Below are positions 1-11,948 of a stretch of 64,000 bases of DNA, piece by piece (within the stretch, counting starts at the first letter, position 1; every line of letters begins with the position of its first letter). The notes under the pieces were generated by a model. It was given only the letters and a program-made list of their open reading frames with translations. It searched no databases and had not been told where the DNA came from. Source of the DNA: Brachycybe producta. Taxonomy: Eukaryota; Arthropoda; Diplopoda; Playtdesmida; Andrognathidae. The stretch is from contig JAUPFP010000086.1 in assembly GCA_036925085.1 (NCBI GenBank), positions 310,001-374,000 of the forward strand. The letters are read 5' to 3'. A program made the position numbers and the translations under genes.

Positions 1-230
1 TGCCTGAAAAGTTAAAAAAATGGCACACTGCCTAGAAAATTAATTTTGCACATTGCCTGAAAAGTTAGTGATTTTGCAAATTGCGTGAAAAGTTAGTCAT
101 TTTAAAGATTGCCTGGAAAGTTTGTGATTTTACACATTCCCTGAAAAGTTAACAATTTTGCTCATTGCCTGAAGTAGGAATTTTGCACATTGCCTAAAAC
201 ACTGAATTTTGTCTATTGTCTGAGAAATTC
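1..230. repeat. Degenerate ~30-bp minisatellite
   Basis: About eight degenerate copies of a unit built around GCACATTGCCTGAAAAGTTA, each followed by a variable AT-rich segment such as GTGATTTT. The array runs off the left edge of the window. The same motif recurs at the right edge (about 63385-63770), so it is a dispersed minisatellite and not a local duplication. No coding potential is seen. Confidence 0.75.
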
Positions 231-309
231 TGGATTTAATACATTACACCTTTTTACAGAGCCCTGTTGAGGTCATTGAAATAAATAAATTTGACTCGGA
301 CTCTTTCAA

Positions 310-1078
310 AATCTCGACTTACTATCTCGAGATCTCGACTTACTATCTCGAGATCTCGACTTACTATCTCGAGATCTCGACTTACTATCTCGACTTACTA
401 TCTCGAGATCTCGACTTACTATCTCGAGATCTCGACTTACTATCTCGACTTACTATCTCGACTTACTATCTCGAGACCTCGACTTACTATCTCGACTTAC
501 TATCTCGAGACCTCGACTTACTATCTCGACTTACTATCTCGAGACCTCGACTTACTATCTCGAGATCTCGACTTACTATCTCGAGATCTCGACTTACTAT
601 CTCGAGATCTCGACTTACTATCTCGAGATCTCGACTTACTATCTCGAGATCTCGACTTACTATCTCGAGATCTCGACTTACTATCTCGAGATCTCGACTT
701 ACTATCTCGAGATCTCGACTTACTATCTCGAGATCTCGACTTACTATCTCGAGATCTCGACTTACTATCTCGAGATCTCGACTTACTATCTCGAGATCTC
801 GACTTACTATCTCGAGATCTCGACTTACTATCTCGAGATCTCGACTTACTATCTCGAGATCTCGACTTACTATCTCGAGATCTCGACTTACTATCTCGAG
901 ATCTCGACTTACTATCTCGAGATCTCGACTTACTATCTCGAGATCTCGACTTACTATCTCGAGATCTCGACTTACTATCTCGAGATCTCGACTTACTATC
1001 TCGAGATCTCGACTTACTATCTCGAGATCTCGACTTACTATCTCGAGATCTCGACTTACTATCTCGAGATCTCGACTT
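310..1078. repeat. 21-bp tandem array (left arm of foldback)
   Basis: Near-perfect head-to-tail repeats of CTCGAGATCTCGACTTACTAT (21 bp, shown here as one unit). The first 230 bases also contain a 13-bp variant lacking the CGAGATCT part. The unit itself contains the palindromes CTCGAG and AGATCT. Low divergence between units implies recent expansion. The long open frame across it is a by-product of the 21-nt (divisible by three) period and is not a gene. Confidence 0.95.
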
Positions 1079-1131
1079 ATATTCTGGACTTACACTTCAA
1101 ATCACTGTATACATCTGCAGAAGTTAAGTAC

Positions 1132-1161
1132 CTAAGTAACCTAACCTAACCTAACCTAACA
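1132..1161. repeat. Telomere-like (CCTAA)n loop of the foldback
   Basis: The short spacer between the two inner arms consists of about four to five CCTAA units (TTAGG on the other strand), the canonical telomere repeat of most arthropods. It sits exactly at the turn of the inverted repeat. Confidence 0.8.
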
Positions 1162-1480
1162 GTACTTAACTTCTGCAGATGTATGCAGTGATTTGAAGCG
1201 TATGTCTAGAATATAAGTCGAGATCTCGAGATAGTAAGTCGAGATCTCGAGATAGTAAGTCGAGATTTTGAAAGAGTCACAGTCAAATTTATTTATTTCA
1301 ATGTCCTCAACAGGGCTCCATACTTTTTAGCAGAAAAAATTGCTCCAATTTTAAATTTGACATTTACTATTGCAATACTATAGACTATAGTAACTCTATA
1401 GCAAATGCCTACAACTTGAAATTTGATGCCACCGGTTTTTTTCATGAACTTCAAGGTAAGTTTCTAAGGTTATATATGAA

Positions 1481-1510
1481 CTAGTGGGGTAACCCGTCAT
1501 AAATGACGGG
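1481..1510 (-). mobile_element. Helitron 3' terminus
   Basis: Read on the minus strand this is a 6-bp stem hairpin CCCGTC-ATTTAT-GACGGG, then ten bases, then CTAG followed by T. A hairpin shortly upstream of CTRR next to a T target is the diagnostic 3' end of Helitrons. The element body would extend to higher coordinates. The CT-rich tract and the GATA run ending near 1855 may be part of it, but I could not fix a 5' TC terminus. The same end is found at 41888. Confidence 0.7.
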
Positions 1511-1613
1511 AGCAAAATTACAGGCAATTGTGTGCATGCGCATCGTTTTTTTTTCCTTTTTTTACTCCTTTCATTTCAAATTCAGTCACCCCCTCTCACT
1601 TTTCCCCCTCCAC

Positions 1614-1618
1614 GTCTC

Positions 1619-1666
<48 letters not shown>

Positions 1667-1686
1667 TCTCTCCCTCTCCCCCTCTC
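1614..1686. repeat. (CT)n microsatellite
   Basis: Almost pure CT/TCTC repeat with a few G and C interruptions. It creates spurious Ser/Leu-rich reading frames that should not be annotated as proteins. Confidence 0.95.
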
Positions 1687-1859
1687 CACTTTAATATCAT
1701 GGGGTTCTTTTGTATGGGAAGGGTGCAACATATAGTTGACCTTGAGAAAAAAAAGCTGTTCATTTCTTCATTTATTTCAATTTATATAAATTCTAATGTG
1801 CTTCAATGGTTGTACAGCTTTACTTCACAGATAGATAGATAGACACACATACCTGGGAT

Positions 1860-3984
1860 ATTATATATATAATATTTCAGCATGAAATTTTTAGATATTT
1901 ATAAAACTCCACCAGATCTTTTAGTTGGATTGAACAGATTTTTTCTAGCATGCATGGAAGTAGAGAAAATTAAGTTTTTGTCAGCACTTACACCCACCAA
2001 AAACAAACATGGCGGGTCAACATTTTGCAGGTAAAACATACAGTTTTCATAACAAAATATAATAAGAGAATATACTTCCATTGTAGCCTCTAACGCATCC
2101 CCCACAAAAAATTACCATATACACATAAGCTGTATATCATATTAGAGAATAACCATAACGTCCTATATACATGATAAACGATGCGAGCACCCTCTATGAA
2201 TATTTTTCAGAAATTAACCTACTTAACAGGCCTCTTAATGCTACCGCTGACAAAATTACAGTTTTGTATTCATCTCAATAAGATATTTCCAAAGACATTT
2301 AGTTTATTAGGGTCGATCATATACTCAGATTACAACGAAGCCAAATTTGTTCACCAGGATTGCAATTATTCCTAAAATATTAATTAATATTCATAGGTTT
2401 AAAAACAATGATTACTGACCTCTTCCCATCTGTCTATGACACAACCCTGCAAAAGTGGCTCAGGAACAGATATCCTCCAATTGAATTCGTACTGTTTTGT
2501 CATGTTGATTCCATTGACTGTATGTGTTATCAGTTCAGATCAAAGTATGCATTGTGTTCACAGTTCTGTTTCTATGACGAGTCAGAAATACCACTGTAGA
2601 TAACATGAGTTTCAACAATTAGTGTTTGCCAAATATAAGTATAAATGACAACATGACTGAATCAAAGAAATGAAATGTAGCTCGTTTCTCTTGTATTTGT
2701 CTAGTAAGACTTCAAAGTCATATGAACAGCACTTTACATTCAGCACATCATGTTATGAACTACCTTGATGTATTTACGTCCATTAGTTACAACCAATTTA
2801 AAATTAACCGTCACGACAGTAACATTGCAGTGCAATTTAATTATTTGTAGAAGTGCTTTCCAATTGGTCAATGTCACTTTAGGAAGAATTTTCACTACAA
2901 AAAACAACTTTTCGATTGATTGTGTGGCCAGATGTCGAAGATGGGTGACAGATGGTAGCAATTACTTTACTCAGTCATGTGCATATGACAATTCATCGTT
3001 TTTTCTGAAAGAAAAAAAAAGAAATGAAAAAAACACTGTTAATTTAGTTTAAAGCTTCGTTATCAATGCAAAGTATTCTTAAAGATTAACAGGAATTAAG
3101 TTACAAAAAAGTAAACATGCTAGAGAATTATATCGTGTGTTGTAAAGTAAGCAACAAACACGTACTGTAGAGGAAATGACAAATTAAAGCACGTAAAAAA
3201 ACTTAAGTTTTCAGTGAATGTTAGTCATGGGCGATTTACACCGATTATCAACAAGGGCCCCAACCGCAACATCTCCGATGTTGGTACACATAATATGGAC
3301 CATATACAACTGTTATGTATTAAATTTTAGCCTGGTAACCGCTGTAGTTTTTAAGATATGACTGTTTGAACTTTGCGAAAAACCTCAAAATTTGGCTAGG
3401 CGCTGTTCAGTGATTTTCAAAACTCTCCTGATATATGCTAGGTAGAATCAAGATGTTGGACTTTTGGAAAGCTAATTAAATAAGCTTTCCATCAATATAT
3501 ATAACATGCCTATACATGCAAACAATAGGTCAAAGTTCATCATATGTAAACTTTGAGCTCAAGTATCTAAAAAACCCATATTTTTTTTCTTCAAAAAATT
3601 ATGTTTATTGTCCACTCTTACTGTAGAGGTTCACCAAGTGTCAAGTTGGAAAGCTGAAAACTCTCTAAGTTATAATTTTTTTAATTTAAAAGGAACATAG
3701 CATTTTAAACGATAAATTCCCAAGCAATACACCAAGCCACATTTTCTATTTATCTGATGGATCAGCTGCGCAGCACAAAAACAAGAAGAATTTTGTTAAC
3801 ATTACTAAACATATGGATGACTTTGGGGTTATCAGCAGAGTGGCACTTCTTTGCCACTTCACACGGGGAAAAGCCTTGTGATGGAATAGCAGAAACTGTA
3901 AAGACTTGCATCTCGTGCAAGTTTACAGTGGCCATATGATTCACAAATTATGACACCTAGACAGCTGTTTGGGTGGGCAAAACT
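1860..3984. other. Non-coding, AT-rich, no gene recognised
   Basis: Only short unrelated reading frames (under 100 codons) with no recognisable domain. Contains a few poly-A/T runs. No clear element ends were seen apart from the LTR that begins at 3989. Confidence 0.6.
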
Positions 3985-3988
3985 AAAT

Positions 3989-4670
3989 TGTAACACCCAG
4001 CAACTCCCGTTCCCGCCGAAACCATAGCCTGGGGGTAAACAGCTCCTGCTTGTCCCTCCCTCCTCTCCTAAATAATATTCTGACGGCAGATTAATACTCA
4101 AAGACCACGGTCACTTGGACCTGGTTACACCTTGTAGGTGTACACAGGTCCACGGTATAAAAGGATCGTGTTCAACTTTGCTCCTCGTCCTTGTATTTGC
4201 TCTCTTTTGTATTACGTTGATTATTCCATACCACATTTTAGGCACGAGGACGAACCTTTAATCTAAACAATTCATCTTTGTACTCTTGATCTTTCTGAGC
4301 AAAGATGAATAAGTGTTACAATGAGAAACTGTGTTGTCTTTATGTTTGGTAACTAATAACTTCTCTACAGAGGCCAGAGACACCATAGGGCAAGGAAGCA
4401 TACAATCATGAAGCAGCTACAGCATCTTCAAAAATGGTAATTACCAGGAGGGAAGATGCATATCAGCGTCGATAGAGAGAAAGATGGCCACCATCCTTCT
4501 GCATCGATTTCACCCCCATGCAGGAGGTTGATCATAATCCAACTCCATCCAACTCTTTCTGTAGCTTGAATCTTCTCAGTGCGGGCACAGCGCGATACAG
4601 AGAAGAAACAAGCTATAGAAATCGTCATCATAAGTTGGGTAAATAATAAAGTCGACGTCAAAAGCTCACA
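3989..4670 (+). mobile_element. Complete solo LTR (family A), TSD AAAT
   Basis: Starts TGTAACACCC and ends GCTCACA, giving TG...CA termini. It is flanked by the 4-bp direct repeat AAAT at 3985-3988 and 4671-4674. A TATAAAAG box lies at 4156-4163, preceded by a small inverted repeat (GGACCTGG...CCTTGTAGG region). A 682-bp LTR with a 4-bp duplication fits a Ty3/gypsy-type element removed by LTR recombination. Related copies lie at 5354-5705 (broken), 14451-15103 (with a PBS after it) and 16884-17175 (3' part). Confidence 0.85.
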
Positions 4671-4674
4671 AAAT

Positions 4675-5353
4675 ATAACAGCATGCACCTAGAGAAGCGT
4701 TTACAAACTGCACGTATTGTGAAAACAAAGTTGTAATCAAATTCTGAAACTTACACAGAATCGAATGTGTCACGAACGTTTGCATAGTTGGAACTAGACC
4801 CAATCCACGCTACCACATCACCATTTTGTGGAACGCCACTTGGGCGACCCTCTACAACAAACGGTCATCAATGAAGATTATCAGAGATCGGGACATCCAC
4901 AACATTTTTCACCAGAACCTGCCTGACATCCAGGGTCAATGGCTCTCCACCACCATTAACTACCATTAGGACCAAGGACCAAAGCCTTCTTCCCCGCCCC
5001 TACCACAGCTCTGTATTGCTGTAAACCCACATGTACTTGTGTGGGTCACTACTCGTATGGGTGGTGGAATCGAAAAAAATTATAAAATACAAAATGTTAT
5101 AAACACAATGTAAAATATTCGTTCTCGTTTTCAGTTGTATCACGTTTTTCTTTAATAGGTGCTCACCCACTTTTGGCAAACTTTATTCATAACCATTTCT
5201 GTTTTCAGCATTTTATACGTTGGGGACACACACTTGTGCTAGTGCCCTTCTAATATCTACCTCATGTAAAAGGTGCATGCACGTCACCATTTTCCCGGCC
5301 TTGCATGACTTAACCGGCTGCCCCTTGTCGTACTCCGGGCAAAGTTGGGGGCA
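4675..5353. other. No gene recognised between two LTR copies
   Basis: No frame of useful length and no recognised domain. I see no repeat that links it to either flanking LTR. Confidence 0.5.
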
Positions 5354-5705
5354 TGTAACACCCAGTGAGTCGTGATCCTCACGGAACACTAGCCTGAGGG
5401 TGCATGACTCATCTCTGTCCCTCTCTTCATCTATATTTAAAGTTAATCAGCAGATTGAAACCTTTAGGACCATGGTCACTTGAACCTGGTTACAACTTGC
5501 AATTTTACACAGGTCCAAGGTATAAGAGGACCATGTTCCTCTTTGTTCCTCGTCCACTCTTTCGCTCGACTTTTGTACTATGTCGATTCTATCCTTATCA
5601 CATCATGGGTACATAGACGCACCTTTGATTCTAAGAATGTTCATTCCTGTAATGTTGATGTTTTGATACAAGAATGAATAGTGTTTATAATACGAACCAC
5701 TGTGG
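5354..5705 (+). mobile_element. Truncated, diverged LTR (family A)
   Basis: Begins TGTAACACCCAG like the other family A LTRs. It keeps the block around the promoter (GGTATAAGAGG in place of GGTATAAAAG) and the block ending near AACCACTGTG. The last ~300 bases of the LTR are missing. More diverged than the copy at 3989. Confidence 0.65.
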
Positions 5706-6075
5706 GCAACCCTTCAAGTGAAGGAAATCCAGAAGGAACTTCAAAGGTAGAGAAAAAAGAAAAGACACACGGGATGGCCAACAATATCTTTAGGAAAAAG
5801 ACATCAGCAGTCCCCCGTGTGCAATTAATTGATAACGAAAAACATCACTCAAAAATGGGGAGAGCAATATTTAGCGTTAAAACCATCTTGAATGATGAAA
5901 TAACATCTGAATTAAATCCAGGAATGGCAAAAATTCAAATTTGCCGCTATATGGAGCGCCGCCTGGTGGGAGACAGAAAGATAAAAGTTTAACAAAAAGA
6001 GGCTCCTCCCACATCTGGCCGGAAATTGAAATTGAGAACCCCACAGGATCACGTGAAAAGCAACTGCTATTTTGA

Positions 6076-7705
6076 ATGCCACTTCAAATTGTGATTCTAC
6101 AAATGATAAACATGCTTTGTGTTTTAACAGAACAAAGGAAATGTCAGCATCCTAACGAAAAAACAATGTCGAAATCAAATGGGAGTGAACGATCTGAAGG
6201 TGAGAAGAAGTCTGAAGCAGAGCAAGACCAAGACACTGGCGAGATGACTCCGGAATGGTTGAGAATGCTGTTTGGAAATGAAGACAATGATGATGCCATT
6301 GCTGCGGAAATTCCATCCGGCAGTAATGCCGAGCATTTGCCGTCTCCCAGTCGAAAATCTACAGGGCATTCCACCCAAAGTAAAAAGAGGAAGATGCCGG
6401 AGGGTGAGTCTGCTAACTTTGTGCTTCTCATCTATACGCCTGGAGCAACGTAGAAGCATCAAACCATAGCCCGATGTCATCTACATTGGATCAGAGTGTA
6501 ATCCTGAGTTGCAGTTCCCAAGACCACCTGAAGAGATTGATACTCTCCCAGGAAGTTTTCTAGATGGATGCTGCCAGCAGAGCTAGGAAGCTCCAATTGA
6601 AGAGGCAGAACAAAAGAAAAGCAAAATGCCGATAAAAAAAAAAGCCACGAGGAACTGGATAGCAAACCAGAATAGTTGTGGCTCAGGGACGATCCCTGAT
6701 TTGTCTCAGAGGCTCTGCCCAAGAAGAAACCATCAAGGGAGGTCTCTCCCTCCAATTGTTGGGTCACCGTGAACCAGCTGATCATCAGAGGGTATGTTCA
6801 TGAACCTCACAGATCCCTCACTTTGCCCACAGCCATGGAAAAGATGTCCATCACATCAAAAGTCATGGTTCCCGAGAAGGACATTTGCCAACCAGCGGCG
6901 AGCAATGGTGCTCAGCCTCTTTGAGAAAAATTCCCCAATGAGACCACGAGACCCCAGACGTCAAAAAGAAGTCCCTAAAGGTCGACCCCAGGATGGATGC
7001 TGAAGGGAACAGATGTATCAGCCACAGAGGACCGAAGCAGCAACATCACTACCCGTATGTACCTAGACAAGACCAAAAAAAAACAAGGTGCCAAGGACAG
7101 GAGGAAACAATGGTGTGATGTGATCTTCATGGGAAAATGTGGCCATCCAAGCTCGACATGCCGGATGGGAAGTTATCGAAGTTATCTAGTTTCATCTTCT
7201 GATGAACAGTTTGCTATCTTTTGGGCGGCACTGGGGAAGAACTGCCTTCCGTTATTTTGGTTTCTTCCTTAGCGACCAGAGGATCAGAAAAGAGACTCCG
7301 CGATAGGACCGGCTTTGGACGGCAGCCATCGATCATGTTTTGGAACACTGGCCAGTCGTCCGTCACAACAGCGCTGAGCCAGGGACTCTCCAGCTGATCG
7401 AACCGTAGCCTTTGGACAAAACCCTGAGCGAAATCCTGAAGGTGGTAATCTCATCAATGATGATGATGCTCATACCGAGTAGCAAGACCAACCGAAATGT
7501 GCTTCATTATCAACTAATGGAACAAGATGGGAATGCACACTTGGCCAAGCAACAGTTTGACTTTGTAGAGTCCTTGGTATTGCGAGCATCCCCGAGGTCC
7601 CAAGTCATCCTGTTACGGATGTTAGAAAACCTCACCATCCTTTACATGGAAGCAGAACCCGGAGTCAGGGACCCCAATGGGCATCTCGAATCTGACCCAT
7701 AAGAT
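6076..7705 (+). pseudogene. Decayed coding-like region, family unknown
   Basis: A run of short open frames in changing phase. The first (from about 6166) encodes an acidic, Ser/Glu/Lys-rich segment ending in a Lys/Arg-rich patch (residues SKKRKMPEG). Later pieces (6997-7272, 7412-7702) are hydrophilic with a basic stretch TKKKQGAKDRRKQW. I do not recognise a domain. The base composition is more balanced than its flanks and the stretch directly precedes the LTR at 7745, so it may be the 3' internal part of the retroelement that used that LTR. That link is inferred from position only. Confidence 0.35.
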
Positions 7706-7744
7706 GGAAGATCCAGAGGCAGAAAAGGATCGGTGCAGACCAGC

Positions 7745-8590
7745 TCCGTATTTTGTTGTAGCTTCTGGGCCAATCGGTACATAAGGTACCGATTGAACCA
7801 GATTCTATATTTATGTTGACATTATCGTTCTCCCCTCATGCCTATTGTTTTCCACTTGCACATAAGAGAATTTTATTTGTTCTAATTGAGTTGTTTACAT
7901 TTTCTTCTCTTATCACTTATGTGTGATAAGAGACCATGAATCATCAGTTTGGCCAAGTAGACCAATTCTTTGATTGGCCTATTTGGGCCCAAACTTTTAT
8001 TTGTCCAATCAGAGAAAAGTGCCCTGAGAATCTGACTTATGGATTATCAGGGTATATAAAGAAATGTTTTCACTGATTAATCAAGCTTTTTTTACCTTAG
8101 CAAACCTGTGACCAATTTTGACTAGGTTCTTGCATATTAATTCTGAAACATTATTTTTCTAAGTGTTGTGTAATCAAACCAAGTTATTTTCCATACGTTG
8201 TTATATTTGGAATAAATCCTCAACTTTCTATTTAAAACTACAGTGGTAATTTTTACTATTCGATTAATGCTAATCTGAGTGACTGTGCCATTCATCCTCT
8301 TGTTGCAGCTCTACATCTATTGGATACTTCAAGTCAACAACAGGTGCAAACCTGCAACGTCGAGTCACACTATCTTCAAGGGTAATTTATGGATGCAAGT
8401 CCGCTGAAGTACAAAGACAAAAGATCCTCAAGACTGTGAGTCTTTGCAAGAGACTGGCGAGGACAGTAAATAAACGTTATATTAGTCTAGTCCTAATTGT
8501 CCGATAGAATTAGTGACTTTGCCAATCACTATACATATGAGTGAAAACTCGCTCGTACTAGACCGTTCTATCAGGGAAAAAGGTCCGTCA
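7745..8590 (+). mobile_element. LTR (family B) with hairpin-rich U5
   Basis: Matches, in opposite orientation, the block at 18411-19301. Shared landmarks in order: a small hairpin with GGTAC arms, a CCAAT-rich block (GACCAATTC, TGATTGGCC, TTTGGGCCC), a TATA box (GGGTATATAAAG), an AATAAA signal, and then a series of short hairpins including one capped by GAAA (GAGTGAAAACTC). A related but diverged intact copy lies at 44941-45829. The ends here are approximate. No target duplication could be confirmed for this copy. Confidence 0.65.
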
Positions 8591-8791
8591 TAATATCCTG
8601 CATACATTTACATATACATGTATATGTATATATATGGATCCCTACTATATTGTGAAAGTTGGCTCACATTGTAGGTTATGTCTGGTCGTGTTCCACAGAT
8701 AAATACATTAATGAGTCCATCATCTCCTGGTATTTCTGTTATTCTATTGATTTAGAATTTTGACTTTGGTCAAGATCTTGGTTTGAGTCTC

Positions 8792-9673
8792 CTAGATTTG
8801 AGTCTCAGGATTAGACACTGAAAGCCCAAAACAACGTAATATTGTCTTAATGTATCTTTGCTGGGATAATTGAAATCCCTGGTTTGTTTCTTCAATATCA
8901 ATTCCAAGGAAAAAAATCTGCTCAATTGATTTCTTTAGAGTTGTCAGTACTTCATCAATTATTCTATCACTCGTTCCAGCTACAAACGTATCATCAACAT
9001 AGACAACCATAAAGAATATTTCTCCATTCTTCTGGAATTTATAAAACATTTCGTCATTTTCCAACTTTTGTAGATTTCCTTTAGCTTGTACCTCATTCAG
9101 GTTCTTATTCCAGCATCATCCAAATTGTGGTAGCACATATAAACTTTTCTGAAGTACACAAACCTATCTTTGATTTGCTCTTTAATGAACCCTTCTGATT
9201 GTTCCATGTACATTACATGTTTTCCTTTAGTTCACCATAAACGTATTCTGTTTTACATCATACTGTTGGACCTTGAGTTTTAGCTGCAATTCGAGTGCAA
9301 TTATAAGCCTCAGTGATTCAAATTTCATTACAGGTGCAAATGACTCCTGATAGTCTATTCCTCATCTATGCCCACATCCAACAGCAACTAGTCTTGCTTT
9401 CCTTTTATGAATACTCCCATCTGGGTTTTCCTTCAGCTAAAACACCCATTTGCTTCTGATGACCTTCATATTCCTGTTTCGTGGTACTAATTTCCACACT
9501 GAAGGTGATCCAAGTGATTCTATTTTCTCCTCCATTGCTGTCTGCCAACTATTTCCTTGTGGAATCCATAGCTTCCATGTAGTCCTTTGGGACATGTTTT
9601 TCATTCTATGTGTATACACAGGCATGGTGCCCACTTCCAAGTTTCTCAGATTGTCTTGCTCATTCAGCCACAA
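8792..9673 (-). pseudogene. copia reverse transcriptase remnant
   Basis: The upstream frame (9437-9673) ends in RNRNMKVIRSKWVF, the conserved start of the copia RT domain. The downstream frame (8792-9064) contains the catalytic box VYVDDTFVAG (YVDD at about 8990-9001) and the following LGIDIEE segment. The two frames are separated by about 370 bases with stops. The catalytic box itself is intact, but the gene is not. Confidence 0.85.
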
Positions 9674-9815
9674 TTTTTTCTTCTCGCTCCAGGAGTTGGA
9701 TTTGGTGGCAAGCTCTTACCAGTATATTAGTATCACCTGGTTTTTGACCTGGCTTACTGCTCATTAGTTCCCGATGAATGTTAATCTCATCCCCTTCATC
9801 GTGTGAAGTTTGAGT

Positions 9816-10117
9816 TTAATGTTCCAATTCCAATTGCCCCTTTGTATGTTCATCAAATTTTTGCTGAACTTCATTTATTTCATTCCATTCTAGATCATAA
9901 TTTCGGTATGGTACTCTGTTTTGTGAGTATCGAATGAAAATTCCCCTCCTAGCTTTTGGCTCCAGTTTGTTTCTTCCTGTTTTGGGGGTAAAATAGAAAG
10001 CCATGCTTCAGAATACCTTAAGGTGGAACACAGTGGGGTCCTCCCATTCCACCTTTCATTGGGTGTTTTGGATCCATCAACTTTAGTTGGAGTGCAGTTC
10101 TTTAAATATGCGGCCAT
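9816..10117 (-). pseudogene. copia integrase C-terminal remnant
   Basis: Two overlapping frames together cover a copia-type integrase end. One carries LKNCTPTKVDGSKTPNERWNG, resembling the typical 'N..P......TPyE.W.G..P' segment. The second carries FTPKTGRNKLEPKARRGIFIRYS, matching the 'K.(L/D).K...G.FlGYs' segment. The change of frame near 9990 shows a frameshift. The catalytic DDE core should lie at 10120-10530, where only broken frames remain. Confidence 0.65.
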
Positions 10118-10533
10118 ATCCCCCCGTTTCAGCCCAAAATTCTATTGGCAATTGTGCATCAATAAGCATTGTCCTTATTTTGTCCAACAATGTTCTATTG
10201 GCTCTTTCTGCCACTCCATTACTTTGTGGATTATATGGAACAGTTCATTTATGTTGAATGCCCTCTCTCTTAAATAGTTCTTGAAACATATGGTTCACAA
10301 ACTCAGTCCCATTGACTGGCATAACTAAATAAATTCTCAAATTTAACTCATTTTCCCGTCTATTCTTAAACTCATTAAAAGTCAAACGTTTCCTCCTTCA
10401 TCTTTAAAAATGGATGGATATTCTCTGGCTGAAAGAATCAACCAGGACATACATATATCTCACCCAGAGTTCTTCGGCATCGGGCCACACAAGTCCATAT
10501 GAATCAGTTCTAGTGGTCTTGTGGTTAACTCTA

Positions 10534-10974
10534 TCAGTTTGTTTGAAAGGTTTTTGAGTCATTTTCCCAAGCACACAATTCACACAATTTTAGTTTACCA
10601 GGTTCAAATTCGAGCCCACTCACCATTTCATTTTGATGTAAGTGGTCCAAGTATTCCTCACCTAAGTGCCCGAATCGCTGGTGCCACAGCATCTTGTCAA
10701 GAACCTCTTGTTTGGCAGCCATGCAGTCTACACTCTCTTGTTCTTTAGAACTCCTAGGTTTTGTCTCTAAAATAAACATCTGACCCCTCTCTACTACTTC
10801 TCCAATTAGTTCAAATCCCTTGTTGAAAATCTTGGCCTTATCACTCTGACAATATTTAATATTAATCATCCAGTCCTTTCTAGGTGACATATGTGAAGTA
10901 CACACAGAGTCTATTGTCCACAGTTCTGTCTCAACATTGGTATTTCTTTCATGGTGCTCTTGAAATTTGGTCAC
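10534..10974 (-). pseudogene. copia protease and gag-pre-integrase remnant
   Basis: The N-terminal segment WTIDSVCTSHMS corresponds to the copia aspartic protease active site, normally W-x-(L/I)-DSG-A-T-x-H. The active-site Gly is Val here. It is followed by the gag-pre-integrase segment LWHQRFGHLG and a CELC pair, which form the HHCC zinc-binding region at the start of integrase. The frame ends in a stop after about 146 residues. Confidence 0.75.
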
Positions 10975-11043
10975 GGCATTCCAAGCATGCTCTACTGGGT
11001 CGCCCTTTGCAATACTTGCTTGTTTATGCCCAAATTTATTCCA

Positions 11044-11514
11044 TTAATGGGTATGCCCTCCTCTGTTGCGAGTTGGTTCTGGTCCCCTCTTCTCTGCTTG
11101 CCCATCATCTTTGCGGTGCCAACATTCTTTTGCGATGTGGCCTGGTTTGTTGCACACATAGAATTTGTTCTCTGCATTGTGGTTTTGTTGTCCTCCATGT
11201 CCAACTTTGGCCTTAAATGCTCTCTCAGGATTTATGTAATAAATTTTATTACCTCCACTTTTACTGTTGAGTCTTGCTTCCTCCTCTCTTAGCACCTGCT
11301 GTATGTCTTCAATTGTGGCTGACCTCTGTGGTAGCACTGATGCAATGGCCTCCATTTTAGTGTGAAGTCCTCTGACCACATTGTAGACCACTTCTCTTGT
11401 TGGAATAATTCGCCTTAATGTTGCACATTGATTTGGAATAATTTGCCCTAATGTTGCACATCGAGTTGCAATGTTTCTTGCCCTGGTAATGTGTCCACAG
11501 ACTCGTGGCTCCAC
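11044..11514 (-). pseudogene. copia gag C-terminal part with damaged zinc knuckle
   Basis: A 156-residue frame. It has a C-terminal knuckle-like motif CNKPGHIAKEC followed by a basic tail. The usual CX2CX4HX4C knuckle has lost its first Cys, which is Phe here (FYVCNKPGH). Nearby repeats of the phrase RCATLGQIIPNQ / QCATLRRIIPTR show a small internal duplication. It would have bound element RNA in virus-like particles. Upstream gag toward 11900 is out of frame. Confidence 0.7.
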
Positions 11515-11948
11515 ATTTGAATATATTTTTAGTTCTAGTGCAGTGTCTATTCTACGGTCTTCGATGTTCCCAGCATGTATTCCTTTTAACTCATCTCAAA
11601 CGACTTTAGCCTTTCACCGATGAATAGTCCAGCTTGTTCCAAAAGCTTCTTTATTTTTTTCTTGCCATGTGGCACATACACTTGCTTGACATGATCCCAG
11701 TTCTTCAGTCTCTGGATCTTCTATAACTTATTTAAAGTTTTCTGTTCCTTAAAACTGCACTCACTTTCATTGCCCATATGTGATCATTTTTCCCTGTTAG
11801 GAGGTCAACATTATTTAGAAAGATTGAATTGGAAGCCATATCTTCATCACTACACATGTGGTTGAAAATTCAATTGGTGGTTAGTCCAAAAATACTGTTT
11901 AGTGGCATAGAAAATGATAAAATGTTCCTCCAGTATGCACCAACAATG

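Larger units (their letters stand above)
257..1321. mobile_element. Foldback-type inverted-repeat element
   Basis: The outer left segment (about 257-309, containing GCCCTGTTGAGGTCATTG) matches the reverse complement of the outer right segment (about 1266-1320). The inner segments 1078-1131 and 1162-1214 are also inverted copies of one another. Between outer and inner parts each arm holds tandem repeats, about 36 units on the left but only about two on the right. The whole can fold into a long stem with a bulged left arm and a 30-nt loop. This layout of long TIRs with internal tandem repeats is typical of Foldback/Galileo-like elements. No transposase is present, so it would be non-autonomous. 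A clear target duplication was not found. Confidence 0.75.

Noticed and set aside
310-1078. CRISPR-like array
   Set aside because: Units are contiguous with no spacers, and the context is eukaryotic.
291-1127. A 278-codon open frame of repeating DLDLLSR units
   Set aside because: It exists only because the 21-bp repeat is a multiple of three and has no stop; it is part of the foldback arm.
1503-1842. Ser/Leu-rich small proteins
   Set aside because: Produced by the CT microsatellite in three frames.
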